Shown: piece after piece, positions 32,435 to 40,679 of the stretch
Layout: each line of letters starts with the position of its first letter
Numbering within the stretch: position 1 is the stretch's first letter
NCBI RefSeq assembly: GCF_013408925.1
Contig: NZ_JACCAB010000001.1
Span: 1,364,001 to 1,428,000 of the forward strand
DNA: 64,000 nt
Source: Pedococcus badiiscoriae
GTDB taxonomy: Bacteria; Actinomycetota; Actinomycetes; Actinomycetales; Dermatophilaceae
Direction of reading: 5' to 3'
Notes under the pieces: model-generated
The model's database searches: none
Told to the model about the DNA's origin: nothing
What the model saw: the letters and a program-made list of their open reading frames with translations, nothing else
Position numbers and translations under genes: made by a program

Positions 32435-33877
32435 ATGACGACGACGGCCGCCCCCCACGAGCTGCTGCGCCTCAAGTCGCACATGGGGCGGCTGGCGCTG
32501 GCCACCACGGTCCTGGGCAGCGGCATGGCACTGCTCGACGGCACCATCGTCAACGTGGCGCTGCCCACGATCGGCCGTGAGCTCCATGCCGACCTCGCGG
32601 GGCTGCAGTGGGTGGTGAACGCCTACGCGCTGACGCTGGCCGCCTTCATCCTGCTCGGCGGCTCGCTGGGGGACCGGTTCGGGCGACGAGCGATGTATGC
32701 CGTGGGCGTGGGCGGGTTCGGCTGCGCCTCGGCGCTCTGCGCCCTGTCCCCGACGGTCGAGGTGCTCATCGCGGCCCGCGCGATCCAGGGCCTGTGCGCC
32801 GCCCTGCTGGTCCCGGGCAGCCTCGCGATCCTGCAGGCGTCCTTCCACCGGGAGGACCGGATGGCCGCGATCGGTGCGTGGACGGGCCTGCTCGGCGTCG
32901 CCACGGCGTCCGGGCCGGTCGTCGGCGGCTGGCTCGTCGAGCGCAACTGGACCTGGGCCTTCTGGCTCAACGTGCCGCTGGCGGTCGTGGTCGTCGTGCT
33001 GGCCCTCAAGTTCGTGCCCGAGTCACGAAACCCGCTGGCCAGCAAGCACATCGACGTGGCAGGGGTGACCCTGGCGGTCGTCGGGCTGGCCGGCCTCACC
33101 TACGGACTGACGTCACTGTCCGATGGCGTCAGCGCACCCGGCCTGGCCGTCGGCTGCCTCGGGGTGCTCGCCCTGGGCGCGTTCGTCTGGGCCGAGATGC
33201 ACAGCCACGACCCGATGGTGCCGCCGTCCTTGTTCGCCAACCGGGTGTTCAGCACCATCAACCTGGTCACCCTCCTGGTCTATGCGGGCCTGGCTGCCGC
33301 GTTGTTGTTCCTCGTGCTGTTCCTGCAGACCGTGGCGGGCTGGTCCGCGCTCTCCGCGGGAGCCGCGACGCTGCCCCTCAGCGTCGTCATGCTGGCCTTC
33401 GCCGGCCGGTTCGGGAGACTGGCGGCGAAGTCCAGCCCTCGCCCGTTCATGATCGCCGGAACCCTCGTCGCAGCAGGGGGATTCGTGTTGCTGGCCATGG
33501 CGCGCAGGGACGCGTCGTACCTCATCGACGTGTTCCCCGGGATCACCCTCGTCGGGGTCGGCCTCGCCATGACGGTCGCGCCCCTGACCGGCACCGTGCT
33601 CGCCGCGGCGCCGGACGAGCTCGCGGGCACCGCGAGTGGCGTCAACAACGCGGTGGCCCGGACGGCGGGCCTGCTCGCCATCGCGGCGCTGCCCCCGCTG
33701 GTCGGGCTGGGGGGCGCCGACTACGCCTCGCCCGGCGCCCTCGCACCCGCATACCGGCTCGCGATGCTGATCTGCGCGGCCCTGCTGGTCGGTGGCGCCG
33801 CCCTGACCGCCTTCGGCCTGGCTGACCGCAAGACGCCCTGCGCGGACTCGCCGCACCTCGACGTCACCGCTCGCTAG
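32435..33877 (+). CDS. MFS drug exporter, DHA2 (EmrB/QacA) type
   Basis: A 480-aa inner-membrane protein with 14 predicted helices. The DHA2 signatures are LLDGTIVNVALPTIGREL in helix 1, motif A as GGSLGDRFGRR between helices 2 and 3, and ASGPVVGGWL (motif C, antiporter signature). It probably exports toxic compounds in exchange for protons, with substrates unknown. ATG 32435 is chosen from the family N-terminus, and the sequence upstream is antisense to the glycosylase gene. No regulator gene is directly adjacent. Confidence 0.9.
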   Translation: MTTTAAPHELLRLKSHMGRLALATTVLGSGMALLDGTIVNVALPTIGRELHADLAGLQWVVNAYALTLAAFILLGGSLGDRFGRRAMYAVGVGGFGCASALCALSPTVEVLIAARAIQGLCAALLVPGSLAILQASFHREDRMAAIGAWTGLLGVATASGPVVGGWLVERNWTWAFWLNVPLAVVVVVLALKFVPESRNPLASKHIDVAGVTLAVVGLAGLTYGLTSLSDGVSAPGLAVGCLGVLALGAFVWAEMHSHDPMVPPSLFANRVFSTINLVTLLVYAGLAAALLFLVLFLQTVAGWSALSAGAATLPLSVVMLAFAGRFGRLAAKSSPRPFMIAGTLVAAGGFVLLAMARRDASYLIDVFPGITLVGVGLAMTVAPLTGTVLAAAPDELAGTASGVNNAVARTAGLLAIAALPPLVGLGGADYASPGALAPAYRLAMLICAALLVGGAALTAFGLADRKTPCADSPHLDVTAR

Positions 33878-33915
33878 CCAGCCCTCGCCAGACAGCCCCC
33901 GAGCCCGGACCCGGG

Positions 33916-34977
33916 TCACCCACCCATGCCGAGGACGAGCTGCAGCTGGCGCAGCAGCCCGTACCCGTCGCCGGCGCGGCATACGGGCACCGCCTGCTCG
34001 TGGCGACCCCGGGCGAACTCCTCCAACGACACGGGTATGCCGTGCGACAGCACCTGCTCGCTCGGTGTCAGCTCGCGGATGGCGATGGCGGCGACCGTGC
34101 CGGGTCGCTGTTCGGCGAAGTCGCCGTAGATCTTGGGGTCGTGCTGTCCGTCGTCCCCGACGAGCACCCAGCGGATGTGCGGGAACTCGTTGGCCAGGCG
34201 GTGCAGACAGGCCTGCTTGTGCTCCTGTCCGGACCGGAACCACCCGGTGTTGGTGGGCCCCCAGTCGGTGAGCAGGAGGGGTCCCGGCGGGTAGCCGTGG
34301 CGCCGCAGGAACCTGGTCAGGGTCGGAGCGGTGTTCCAGGCCCCGGTGGAGACGTACATCATCGGGGCGCCGGGGTGAAGTTCGAGCAGCTCGCGGTACA
34401 TCGTCGCCATCCCGGGCACGACGTGGCGGGCGTTCTCGTTCTTCACGAAGGTGTTCCACGCCGCGATCATGGGGCGGGGCAGCGAGGTCGAGATGACCGT
34501 GTCGTCGATGTCGCTGATCAGCCCGAACGTCTGGTCGTCGCCGACGATCATCACGGCCGCCACCACATCCTCGGCGTCGAGCGCCGTCACCCTCACCTCG
34601 TGCCAGCCGGGCGCCAGTCCGTGGTCCTTCACCTTGGTGTCGATGTAGCCGCTGCGGTCGCTGCGCGTGTGCACGGTCTTGGCACCGACGGTGATCGTCA
34701 CCGGCACGTTCATCGCGGGGGCGGTGACGAAGGCGCGCCAGCCGCGGCGCTCCTCCTCGGCGGACCGGAGCTCCGCGGTGGAGGCACCCGCGTCGGCGCG
34801 TTCCGCATGCTCGGGCCGGCGGGTCAGCAGCACCCGACCGAGCACGCGGGCGAACTCCTGGGAGCCATAGCCGGTGTGGGCCACGATCCGCGTCTGCCAG
34901 CCACGGCGGCGCAGTGTCGCGTCGACCCGGCGGTGCCAGGCATCCTCGACGATGGAGGCGGCATGTGGTCGGGCCAT
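33916..34977 (-). CDS. App1/DUF2183 family phosphatase
   Basis: A 353-aa cytoplasmic protein. A beta-sandwich-like N-terminal half (VPVTITVGAKTVHTRSDRSGYI) precedes a HAD-type domain with DIDDT at 156-160, the DxDxT catalytic motif, and later GDDGQHDPKIY, which supplies the metal-binding acids. The family includes yeast App1, a phosphatidate phosphatase, so lipid phosphate hydrolysis is likely. The start at 34977 fits the family N-terminus. The DsbA-like gene lies 9 nt upstream on the same strand, so the two are probably co-transcribed. Confidence 0.88.
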   Translation of the reverse strand: MARPHAASIVEDAWHRRVDATLRRRGWQTRIVAHTGYGSQEFARVLGRVLLTRRPEHAERADAGASTAELRSAEEERRGWRAFVTAPAMNVPVTITVGAKTVHTRSDRSGYIDTKVKDHGLAPGWHEVRVTALDAEDVVAAVMIVGDDQTFGLISDIDDTVISTSLPRPMIAAWNTFVKNENARHVVPGMATMYRELLELHPGAPMMYVSTGAWNTAPTLTRFLRRHGYPPGPLLLTDWGPTNTGWFRSGQEHKQACLHRLANEFPHIRWVLVGDDGQHDPKIYGDFAEQRPGTVAAIAIRELTPSEQVLSHGIPVSLEEFARGRHEQAVPVCRAGDGYGLLRQLQLVLGMGG

Positions 34978-34986
34978 GGACAGACC

Positions 34987-35718
34987 CTATGGCCTCGTGA
35001 GCACTGTCCTGAACTGGTCGACCAGTCGATCACGGCTCGCGCCGGGACCATCGAACTCGAAGATCTGCTCGCCGCGGCTGGCGATCAGCAGGGGACCGCC
35101 GTCCAGGTCGAAGTCCTTGGCCAGCTCGAAGTCCTCGGTGGCCAGCTCACGGGCGCGTCCGCTGGCCGCGAACAGCTCGATGGCTGGACCGTCGAGACCC
35201 AGACCTGCGCAGATCGACTCGAGCACACCCGGTGCGTCGAGCGGTCGTCCGCCCACGAAGTAGGCGTGCTGCACGGCCCCCAGGACCGTCGACACGGGCA
35301 GCTCGCCCGCCGCCAGCAGGGCGATGAGGCAGGCAGCGGGTGCGTTGCCGGCATACCGGCCGGACTGCACGATCTCGACGTCGACGAGCGAGCAAGCGGC
35401 ACTGAGCACCGCGCTCACCGAGGGCAGGTAGGCCCACGACGCGGGGTCGTAGATGTCCATGACGTAGACGAGCAGCGTCGAGGAGTCGGCGCTCCACGGC
35501 GGCACGCGTCCGGCCGACCCGAGGACGAACCGGGCCGGGACGCCGTGGCCTGAGGCACGGCCGAGACCAGGAGCTCGGGCGAAGCCGGGGGCGCGACCGG
35601 GGGCACGGCCATGGCCTGGGGCGCGACTGTGGCCGTGGTCGCAATGCTGGCCCAGACCGGTGAACCGCCCGGGGCAGTCGCTGCCCGCGCCACGGCAGGA
35701 ACGGGGGGTACCGCTCAT
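34987..35718 (-). CDS. DsbA-like thioredoxin-fold protein lacking CxxC
   Basis: A 243-aa protein. Residues about 80-243 follow the DsbA/FrnE-like (COG3531) fold: a strand LLVYVMDIYDP, then a helical insertion, then GGRPLDAPGVLESICAGLGLDG. Where the family has CSWC, this protein has ASWA (93-96), so the redox site is lost. The first 60 residues are unusual, with four cysteines or so, HCDHGH, and repeated GRAPG/ARAPG units. AGGAGG at 35727-35732, 8 nt before ATG 35718, fixes the start and shows the odd head is translated. It is followed closely by the App1 gene. Function is unknown; a binding or scaffold role is likely. Confidence 0.7.
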   Translation of the reverse strand: MSGTPRSCRGAGSDCPGRFTGLGQHCDHGHSRAPGHGRAPGRAPGFARAPGLGRASGHGVPARFVLGSAGRVPPWSADSSTLLVYVMDIYDPASWAYLPSVSAVLSAACSLVDVEIVQSGRYAGNAPAACLIALLAAGELPVSTVLGAVQHAYFVGGRPLDAPGVLESICAGLGLDGPAIELFAASGRARELATEDFELAKDFDLDGGPLLIASRGEQIFEFDGPGASRDRLVDQFRTVLTRP

Positions 35719-35768
35719 CTCGCAAACCTCCTGGGCACCACTGCCCGTGGATGGCGGCCCCGGTACCC

Positions 35769-35811
35769 AAAAAAGCAACCGGGATGGCCGTGTGGCCAAA
35801 CCCGGTTGCTT
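35769..35811 (-). terminator. Intrinsic terminator after GAF-ANTAR gene
   Basis: AAGCAACCGGG (35773-35783) pairs perfectly with 35801-35811. Read on the minus strand, the stem is followed by six T (35774-35769). A small inner stem TGGCC/GGCCA sits in the loop. It starts 21 nt beyond the GAF-ANTAR stop, and is the clearest Rho-independent terminator in the window. Confidence 0.85.
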
Positions 35812-35831
35812 CAGGTGGTGTCGAGACTAGC

Positions 35832-36731
35832 TCACAGCGCCTCGGAACGCGAGGATCGAGCTTCCGCGACGATCTGGGCGGCCAGCACCCGCAGCTTGAG
35901 GTTCTGCTCCTGGGACTGGCGACGGAGCAGCTCGAACGCCACGATCTCGCTGATCGAGTGGCGGCCCATGAGCACGCCCTTGGCCTGCTCGATGACCGCA
36001 CGGCTGGCCATGGCCTGCTCCATCTGGGCGGCCACCTCACGGGCACCGGCGATCTGCACCGCTGCTGCGAGCGCGTCGGCCGCGCGAGCGGCAGCCATCC
36101 GCACCAGCACCAGGTCGCTGTGGTCGAACGCGTGCCGCGCGTAGCCGTAGAGGTTGAGCGCGCCGAACCGCCGACCGCCCGACTCCAGGGGCAGTGCGAG
36201 CAGCGACTGCACCTCGCCGACGTCACACCCCGCCATGAAGGCAGGCCAGCGTTCCTCGCCACCCGCGAAGTCGACGAGGTTCTCCCGGCCGTTGCGGAAG
36301 GCGTCCAGACAGGGCCCGTCACCGACCGCGTACTGCACGGCGTCGATCTCGAGCGTCCCCGCCGTGGTGTATGCCGCGGTGCGCGGCCGGTCCTCCATGA
36401 CCACCGTGACGCCCACGGCGTCGCAGCCGTCGATGTTGGCGTTGACCGCAGCCACCAGCCGGTCGAGGTAGGGCGCGAGGTCGTCGAGCCCCTCGAGGGA
36501 GCCGGCCAGCTCTGCCATCAGCTGCTGGGCCGCGGCCAGGCTGCGGTTGCTGGCGGCGTCGTGGAGCGCCTCGGCCTCCCGGGCGTCCTGGTCGGTGATC
36601 CGCGACATGTCGGGGGTGATGTCGGGGACGATTTCAGGGACGATTTCAGGGGTGACGGCAGGCGTGAGGTCCGGCGTGATGTCTGAGACGATCTCCGGGG
36701 GCAGCTCCGGGACGGAGGCCAGTTCGGGCAT
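35832..36731 (-). CDS. GAF-ANTAR RNA-binding regulator
   Basis: A 299-aa cytoplasmic regulator. A GAF sensor domain covers about 70-225 (AVGDGPCLDAFRNG, ALPLESGGRRFGALNLYG). A C-terminal ANTAR domain covers about 232-290 (MEQAMASRAVIEQAKGVLM, LLRRQSQEQNLKLR), which binds paired hairpins in mRNA and prevents termination. Residues 8-42 are a degenerate repeat of P-E/D-I-V/T-P units encoded by imperfect 12-bp DNA repeats. ATG 36731 has AAGGA 7 nt upstream. The signal and target are unknown. It ends at a strong terminator, and the DsbA-like gene follows. Confidence 0.9.
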   Translation of the reverse strand: MPELASVPELPPEIVSDITPDLTPAVTPEIVPEIVPDITPDMSRITDQDAREAEALHDAASNRSLAAAQQLMAELAGSLEGLDDLAPYLDRLVAAVNANIDGCDAVGVTVVMEDRPRTAAYTTAGTLEIDAVQYAVGDGPCLDAFRNGRENLVDFAGGEERWPAFMAGCDVGEVQSLLALPLESGGRRFGALNLYGYARHAFDHSDLVLVRMAAARAADALAAAVQIAGAREVAAQMEQAMASRAVIEQAKGVLMGRHSISEIVAFELLRRQSQEQNLKLRVLAAQIVAEARSSRSEAL

Positions 36732-36847
36732 GGGCGTTCCTTGAGGCGTGGTGGTGTTCAGGGTCACCGTACCCGCAGGTCCGCCGCCCGGTGCGAGGGT
36801 TAGATGTTCTCCATGGCAGGCCCACGACACCTGGCCGGTGGCACCCG

Positions 36848-37630
36848 GTGAGCGAGCAGCCCCCGGCGGTGTTCCGCAAGGGCAGCGCGTCGGCCCCTGA
36901 CGGCTACTTCCGCTGGGAGGCCGCCGGGTTGGCGTGGCTCGCCGACGCCGCGGGAGGGGTGGACGTCGTCCCCGTACTCGACGTCGGCGCAGATCATCTC
37001 GACCTGCGCCAGCTCACCTTCGCAAACCCCGATCCGGCGATGGCGGAGGCCTTCGGTGCGGCGCTCGCGCGGACCCACGATGCCGGCGCCACGGCATACG
37101 GAAGCCCGCCGGACGGCTGGGAGGGTGACGGGTTCCTCGGCCCGGCAGCCCAGGTGCTGCCCCTGTCGTTGCGTGCCAGCGAGACGTGGGGCGAGTTCTA
37201 TGCCGAGCAGCGGCTGCTGCCCCTGCTGTCGATGGGGGTCGATAGGGGTATCTACCACCGATCCGAGACAGGCCTGTTCGAGCAGGTGCTGCGCCGGCTG
37301 GCCCACGGCGAGTTCGACGACGGGGCGCCGCCGGCCCGCATCCACGGTGACCTGTGGTCGGGCAACATCGCCTGGACCCCCCAGGGAGGGGTCCTGATCG
37401 ACCCGGCCGCGCACGGCGGGCACCGCGAGACCGACCTGGCGATGCTGTCGTTGTTCGGGTGTCCGCACTGGGACTTCGTGATCGGCGGCTACCTGGACCA
37501 GCACCGCCTCGACGGGCAGTGGCGGCAGCGGGTGGCCCTGCACCAGCTGCACCCCCTGATGGTGCACGGGATCCTCTTCGGTGCCGACTACCCCCGTCGA
37601 GCAGTGGAGCTGGCTCGCCGCTACCGGTAA
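36848..37630 (+). CDS. Fructosamine kinase family protein
   Basis: A 260-aa cytoplasmic kinase-like protein. The catalytic loop HGDLWSGN is at 166-173, and the metal-binding segment DPAAHGGHRETDLAM is at 185-199, both diagnostic for fructosamine/ketosamine-3-kinases. The N-terminal lobe is shortened, with K11 as the likely ATP lysine (VFRKGS). It would phosphorylate Amadori products on protein or free amino acids, a deglycation step. The GTG start at 36848 is the best fit, as upstream codons belong to the promoter of the GAF-ANTAR gene. It converges with a DinB gene. Confidence 0.88.
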   Translation: MSEQPPAVFRKGSASAPDGYFRWEAAGLAWLADAAGGVDVVPVLDVGADHLDLRQLTFANPDPAMAEAFGAALARTHDAGATAYGSPPDGWEGDGFLGPAAQVLPLSLRASETWGEFYAEQRLLPLLSMGVDRGIYHRSETGLFEQVLRRLAHGEFDDGAPPARIHGDLWSGNIAWTPQGGVLIDPAAHGGHRETDLAMLSLFGCPHWDFVIGGYLDQHRLDGQWRQRVALHQLHPLMVHGILFGADYPRRAVELARRYR

Positions 37631-37653
37631 GGGTCGGTCAGGAGCTCACGCGC

Positions 37654-38160
37654 TCACGAGCTCAGCAGACCGCGCAGGAAGGCGGCCTGGCCCACGTGTT
37701 GCTGGTCGTCGTTGACCACGCTGACCAGCCGCACCCCGAGCGTGACCGGCGGGTCCCAGCGCTCGTCGACGATGCGCCCGAGGTCATCGGGAGTGAGCGG
37801 CCTGACGTAGTCGACCGTTGCGGCGTGCACCGCATCGAGGTACCCGACCAGGTGTTCCGCACTGAGGCCGCGCACCCCGGCCACCTCGTCGGGAGTGTGG
37901 CCGTAGCCCGTGTCAGCCGCGTCGAAGGGCAGCCCGAACCGCTCGTACCAGCCCGCACTCGTCCACACCTGCTCCCGGTCGGCGACTGCCGCGATGTGGT
38001 CGTCCTGGATACGGGTCAGGTGCCAGACCAGCCACCCGATCGAGTTTGCGCTCGGGGTCGGCCGCTGGGCGAGCTGCTCTGCCGACAAGCCACTGACAGC
38101 GGCCTCGGCACCCTGCCGGATCCGGGTGAAGGCGTCGACGAGCAGGTCACCGAGGGTCAT
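37654..38160 (-). CDS. DinB-family protein
   Basis: A 168-aa four-helix-bundle protein of the actinobacterial DinB/mycothiol-dependent type. The metal-binding histidines are likely in WLVWHLTRIQDDHI and in VNDDQQHVGQAAFLRG near the C-terminus. It may be a thiol-dependent metalloenzyme, with substrate unknown. The first 14 nt overlap the end of queA, so it is the last gene of the SDR-queA-DinB operon. Any role in that operon's function is inferred only from coupling. Confidence 0.8.
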   Translation of the reverse strand: MTLGDLLVDAFTRIRQGAEAAVSGLSAEQLAQRPTPSANSIGWLVWHLTRIQDDHIAAVADREQVWTSAGWYERFGLPFDAADTGYGHTPDEVAGVRGLSAEHLVGYLDAVHAATVDYVRPLTPDDLGRIVDERWDPPVTLGVRLVSVVNDDQQHVGQAAFLRGLLSS

Positions 38161-39262
38161 GTCCGGATCCTAGGCCCGCCGCGCCCGGACGGTCCGGGAG
38201 CAGCAGGGCCGAGTCCCCGAACTCGTGCCAGAGGTAGCCACCCCGGGCCGCCTCGTCGTAGGCGCGCTGGGTCAGCTCTCGCCCGGCGACGGCCTCGACG
38301 AGGAGCAGGTGCGAGGCCTCCGGGTTGTGCCACCCGGTGACCAGGCCGTCCACGGTGCGCGGCGGGTCCTCGCGGGAGACCACGCGGGTCGTCCACCCGG
38401 ACCTCGCGGTGAGCTCGCCGCTGCCCTCGTCGACGGCTGACTCGAGGGCGCGGGTCACCGTCGTGCCGACAGCCACGACGCGCCCCCCGCCTGCGCGGGT
38501 CGCGTTCACCAGCCGGGCCACGGTCGCCGACACCTCGAACCACTCGGGTTGCGGAGCCTCGCCCGCCTCCTGGGACGAGACCCCGGTGTGCAGGGTGACG
38601 GCTGCGACGCCTATGCCGGTGGCGACCAGCCTGGTCACCAGCTCGGGGCTGAACGGCCTTGCGGCGCTGGGCATCTCGGCGCTGCCCGGTCGACTGGCGA
38701 AGACCGTCTGGTAGGCCGACAGCGGGTAGCTCCTGTCCAGGTAGCCGTACGCGATCGGCCGTCCGTAGCGCACGAGGTGCTGTTCGAGCTGGCGCGGTCC
38801 GCTCACGGCCGCGCGCCAGAGCCGGTTGCCGCTGCCGGTGGGGGAGGAGCCATCCCGGGGGTAGGGCGCCAACAGGGTGAGCCGGCCGCCGGCCGGGAGG
38901 TCGAGCACCTCGCCCACCGCGGCGTCCAGGACCGCCCGCGACGCGTCCGGCGGCGTACGCAGCTCGACCACCCAGGTGCCGTCGTCGAGGCGTCCGGCCG
39001 CGTGCACCACCACCGGACCCCTCGCCCCGGCCCGCGCGTCGAACTCGGCCGCGAGGGTCGCCGAGTTGTTGACGACCACCAGGTCGCCCGGGGCGAGGTA
39101 TGCCGGCAGGTCCCGGAAGTGCGCGTGTGCGACTCCCTGGCCCGTCACCACGAGCATCCGCACGGCGTCCCGGGCCACGCCTCGCTCTTCCGGGGGAGCG
39201 GGCGCCGTGGTGTCGTCAGGGCTGTCGAAACGCGTCAGCGGCAGCACCGAGAGGCGGGTCAC
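38147..39262 (-). CDS. queA: QueA-like tRNA ribosyltransferase-isomerase
   Basis: A 371-aa protein of the S-adenosylmethionine:tRNA ribosyltransferase-isomerase family. In classical QueA it transfers and isomerises the ribosyl part of SAM to preQ1-tRNA, giving epoxyqueuosine. Conserved blocks seen are LVVNNSATLAAEF, SAYQTVFA..GSAEMPSA, PFSPELVTRL, LHTGVSS and GWHNPEASHLLLVEA. The sequence is recognisably QueA but somewhat divergent. No other queuosine gene is in the window, so the pathway is not confirmed. Its ATG overlaps the SDR stop by 4 nt, and its end overlaps the DinB start. Confidence 0.85.
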   Translation of the reverse strand: MTRLSVLPLTRFDSPDDTTAPAPPEERGVARDAVRMLVVTGQGVAHAHFRDLPAYLAPGDLVVVNNSATLAAEFDARAGARGPVVVHAAGRLDDGTWVVELRTPPDASRAVLDAAVGEVLDLPAGGRLTLLAPYPRDGSSPTGSGNRLWRAAVSGPRQLEQHLVRYGRPIAYGYLDRSYPLSAYQTVFASRPGSAEMPSAARPFSPELVTRLVATGIGVAAVTLHTGVSSQEAGEAPQPEWFEVSATVARLVNATRAGGGRVVAVGTTVTRALESAVDEGSGELTARSGWTTRVVSREDPPRTVDGLVTGWHNPEASHLLLVEAVAGRELTQRAYDEAARGGYLWHEFGDSALLLPDRPGAAGLGSGHDPR

Positions 39263-40008
39263 GCCGGGACCCCCTGGTGGTCGGCGCCCGTGACGCCGGT
39301 CCCGGCAGGATCGGCGGAGGTCCCGGTCGGCGGGGCGAAGTCCACCGCTCGGTAGCGGCCGTTCACCGGCCGCCGGCGGAGCAGGGCTCGGATCGCCGGG
39401 ACGACCGACTCGGGGAGCGGTCGGTCACTGATGTCCTCCCCGGGAAAGGCCGCCTGGTGCATGGCCGTGCGCATGTCCCCGGGGTCGACCGCGTAGGCCG
39501 CGAGCTCCGGGTTCTCGACGCCCAGCGTCAGGGTGAGGTGGTCGAGGGCGGCCTTCGACGCGGCATACGCGCCCCATCCTTCGTAGTGCTCCACGGCGGC
39601 GTCCGACGAGATCGACACGAGCGCACCACCGCAGGCGCGCAGCGTCGGTAGCACCAGCTGGGTGAGGGCGAGCGGGGCGGCGACGTTGGTGAGCCAGACG
39701 TCGCCGAGGGCGTCGGGACCGACGGCCGCCAAGGGCGGCAGCGGGGTGGGTCCCAGCGTGCTGGCGTTGTGCACCAACAGGTCCAGTCGCCCGGCCCTCG
39801 CCACCGCGTCAGCGAGCGCCTGGCGGTGAGCGGGGTCGGTCACGTCCCCGGGGACCGGGCTGACGCTGCCCGGGAGCGCGCCGACGGCGCGCTCCAGCCG
39901 GGTGGCGTCGCGGGCGTCGACGACGACGTGCCACCCGTCGGCTGCGAGGTCCTGGGTGAGTGCCAGGCCGAGGCCGGCCGAGCCACCCGTGACGAGGGCG
40001 GTGTGCAT
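39259..40008 (-). CDS. Short-chain dehydrogenase/reductase
   Basis: A 249-aa NAD(P)-dependent oxidoreductase. The Rossmann motif is TGGSAGLG at 7-14. NASTLG, then the catalytic S134/S135, Y148 and K152 in the YAASK motif are in place. The C-terminal tail is proline/glycine-rich. The substrate is unknown. It leads the SDR-queA-DinB operon. Its start at 40008 faces soxR across 92 nt that contain a SoxR-type box, so redox-dependent induction is plausible. Confidence 0.9.
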   Translation of the reverse strand: MHTALVTGGSAGLGLALTQDLAADGWHVVVDARDATRLERAVGALPGSVSPVPGDVTDPAHRQALADAVARAGRLDLLVHNASTLGPTPLPPLAAVGPDALGDVWLTNVAAPLALTQLVLPTLRACGGALVSISSDAAVEHYEGWGAYAASKAALDHLTLTLGVENPELAAYAVDPGDMRTAMHQAAFPGEDISDRPLPESVVPAIRALLRRRPVNGRYRAVDFAPPTGTSADPAGTGVTGADHQGVPA

Positions 40009-40052
40009 GGTGCCTCCAGTTGCGTTGTCCGACTGATGGAGCCATCATCAAA

Positions 40053-40070
40053 GTTAAAGTCAACTTGAAG
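40053..40070. promoter_or_regulatory. Putative SoxR operator between soxR and SDR operon
   Basis: The minus-strand reading CTTCAAGTTGACTTTAAC matches the enterobacterial SoxR box CCTCAAGTTAACTTGAGG at 13 of 18 positions, including the TCAAGTT core. It lies in the 92-nt divergent region between soxR and the SDR-queA-DinB operon. On the minus strand TTGACT (40074-40069) is a possible -35 directly at the edge of the box, as in SoxR-activated promoters with long spacers. The comparison was made by eye. Confidence 0.6.
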
Positions 40071-40100
40071 TCAAGCGGCACCATCACGAGGAGTGAACCC

Positions 40101-40571
40101 GTGGACACGACCGATGTGCTCACCGTGTCCGAGGTCGCCGAGCGCAGTGGGTTCGCTGCCTCGGCGCTGCGCTACTACGAGCAGGAGGGGCTGATCGAGG
40201 CGTCGCGCACGGCCGGCGGTCAACGTCGTTACACGCGCAGCGTGCTGCGGCGGCTCGCCTTCATCAGGGCCGCGGGGAACGTCGGGCTGACCCTCGACGA
40301 GATCCGCCAGGAGCTGTCCGACCTGCCCGCCAACCGCACGCCGACCAAGGCCGACTGGCACCGGATCTCGGGCCACTGGCGGATCCGGCTCGACGAGCAG
40401 GTCGCGGCGCTGGAGGCGCTGCGCGACAAGCTCGACTCGTGCATCGGGTGTGGCTGCCTCTCGCTGCGGCAGTGCGGCATCTCCAACCCCGCCGACCTCG
40501 CCGCGTCCACCCCCGAGGCCCCCGGCGCCGCCTACCTGCCGCCCTTGCTGCGCAGACAACAACCCCGCTGA
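40101..40571 (+). CDS. soxR: Redox-sensing activator SoxR
   Basis: A 156-aa MerR-family regulator. The N-terminal helix-turn-helix covers about 8-45 (LTVSEVAERSGFAASALRYYEQEGLI). The [2Fe-2S] ligands are C114, C117, C119 and C125, in the SoxR spacing CxxCxCx5C. Oxidation of the cluster by redox-cycling compounds activates transcription from promoters with a long spacer. The GTG start at 40101 is fixed by GAGGAG at 40088-40093. In actinobacteria SoxR typically controls oxidoreductases and exporters rather than soxS. Here the divergent SDR operon is the natural candidate. Confidence 0.95.
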   Translation: MDTTDVLTVSEVAERSGFAASALRYYEQEGLIEASRTAGGQRRYTRSVLRRLAFIRAAGNVGLTLDEIRQELSDLPANRTPTKADWHRISGHWRIRLDEQVAALEALRDKLDSCIGCGCLSLRQCGISNPADLAASTPEAPGAAYLPPLLRRQQPR

Positions 40572-40679
40572 ACCCAGACGGGACTCAGCGGCAACCCAAG
40601 TCAGTCCCAAGTGGCACCCAAGCAGGTGAGCCGACGCTGGTCCGACCAGCTCACACCTCGCTCACGAAGGACGACTCCC

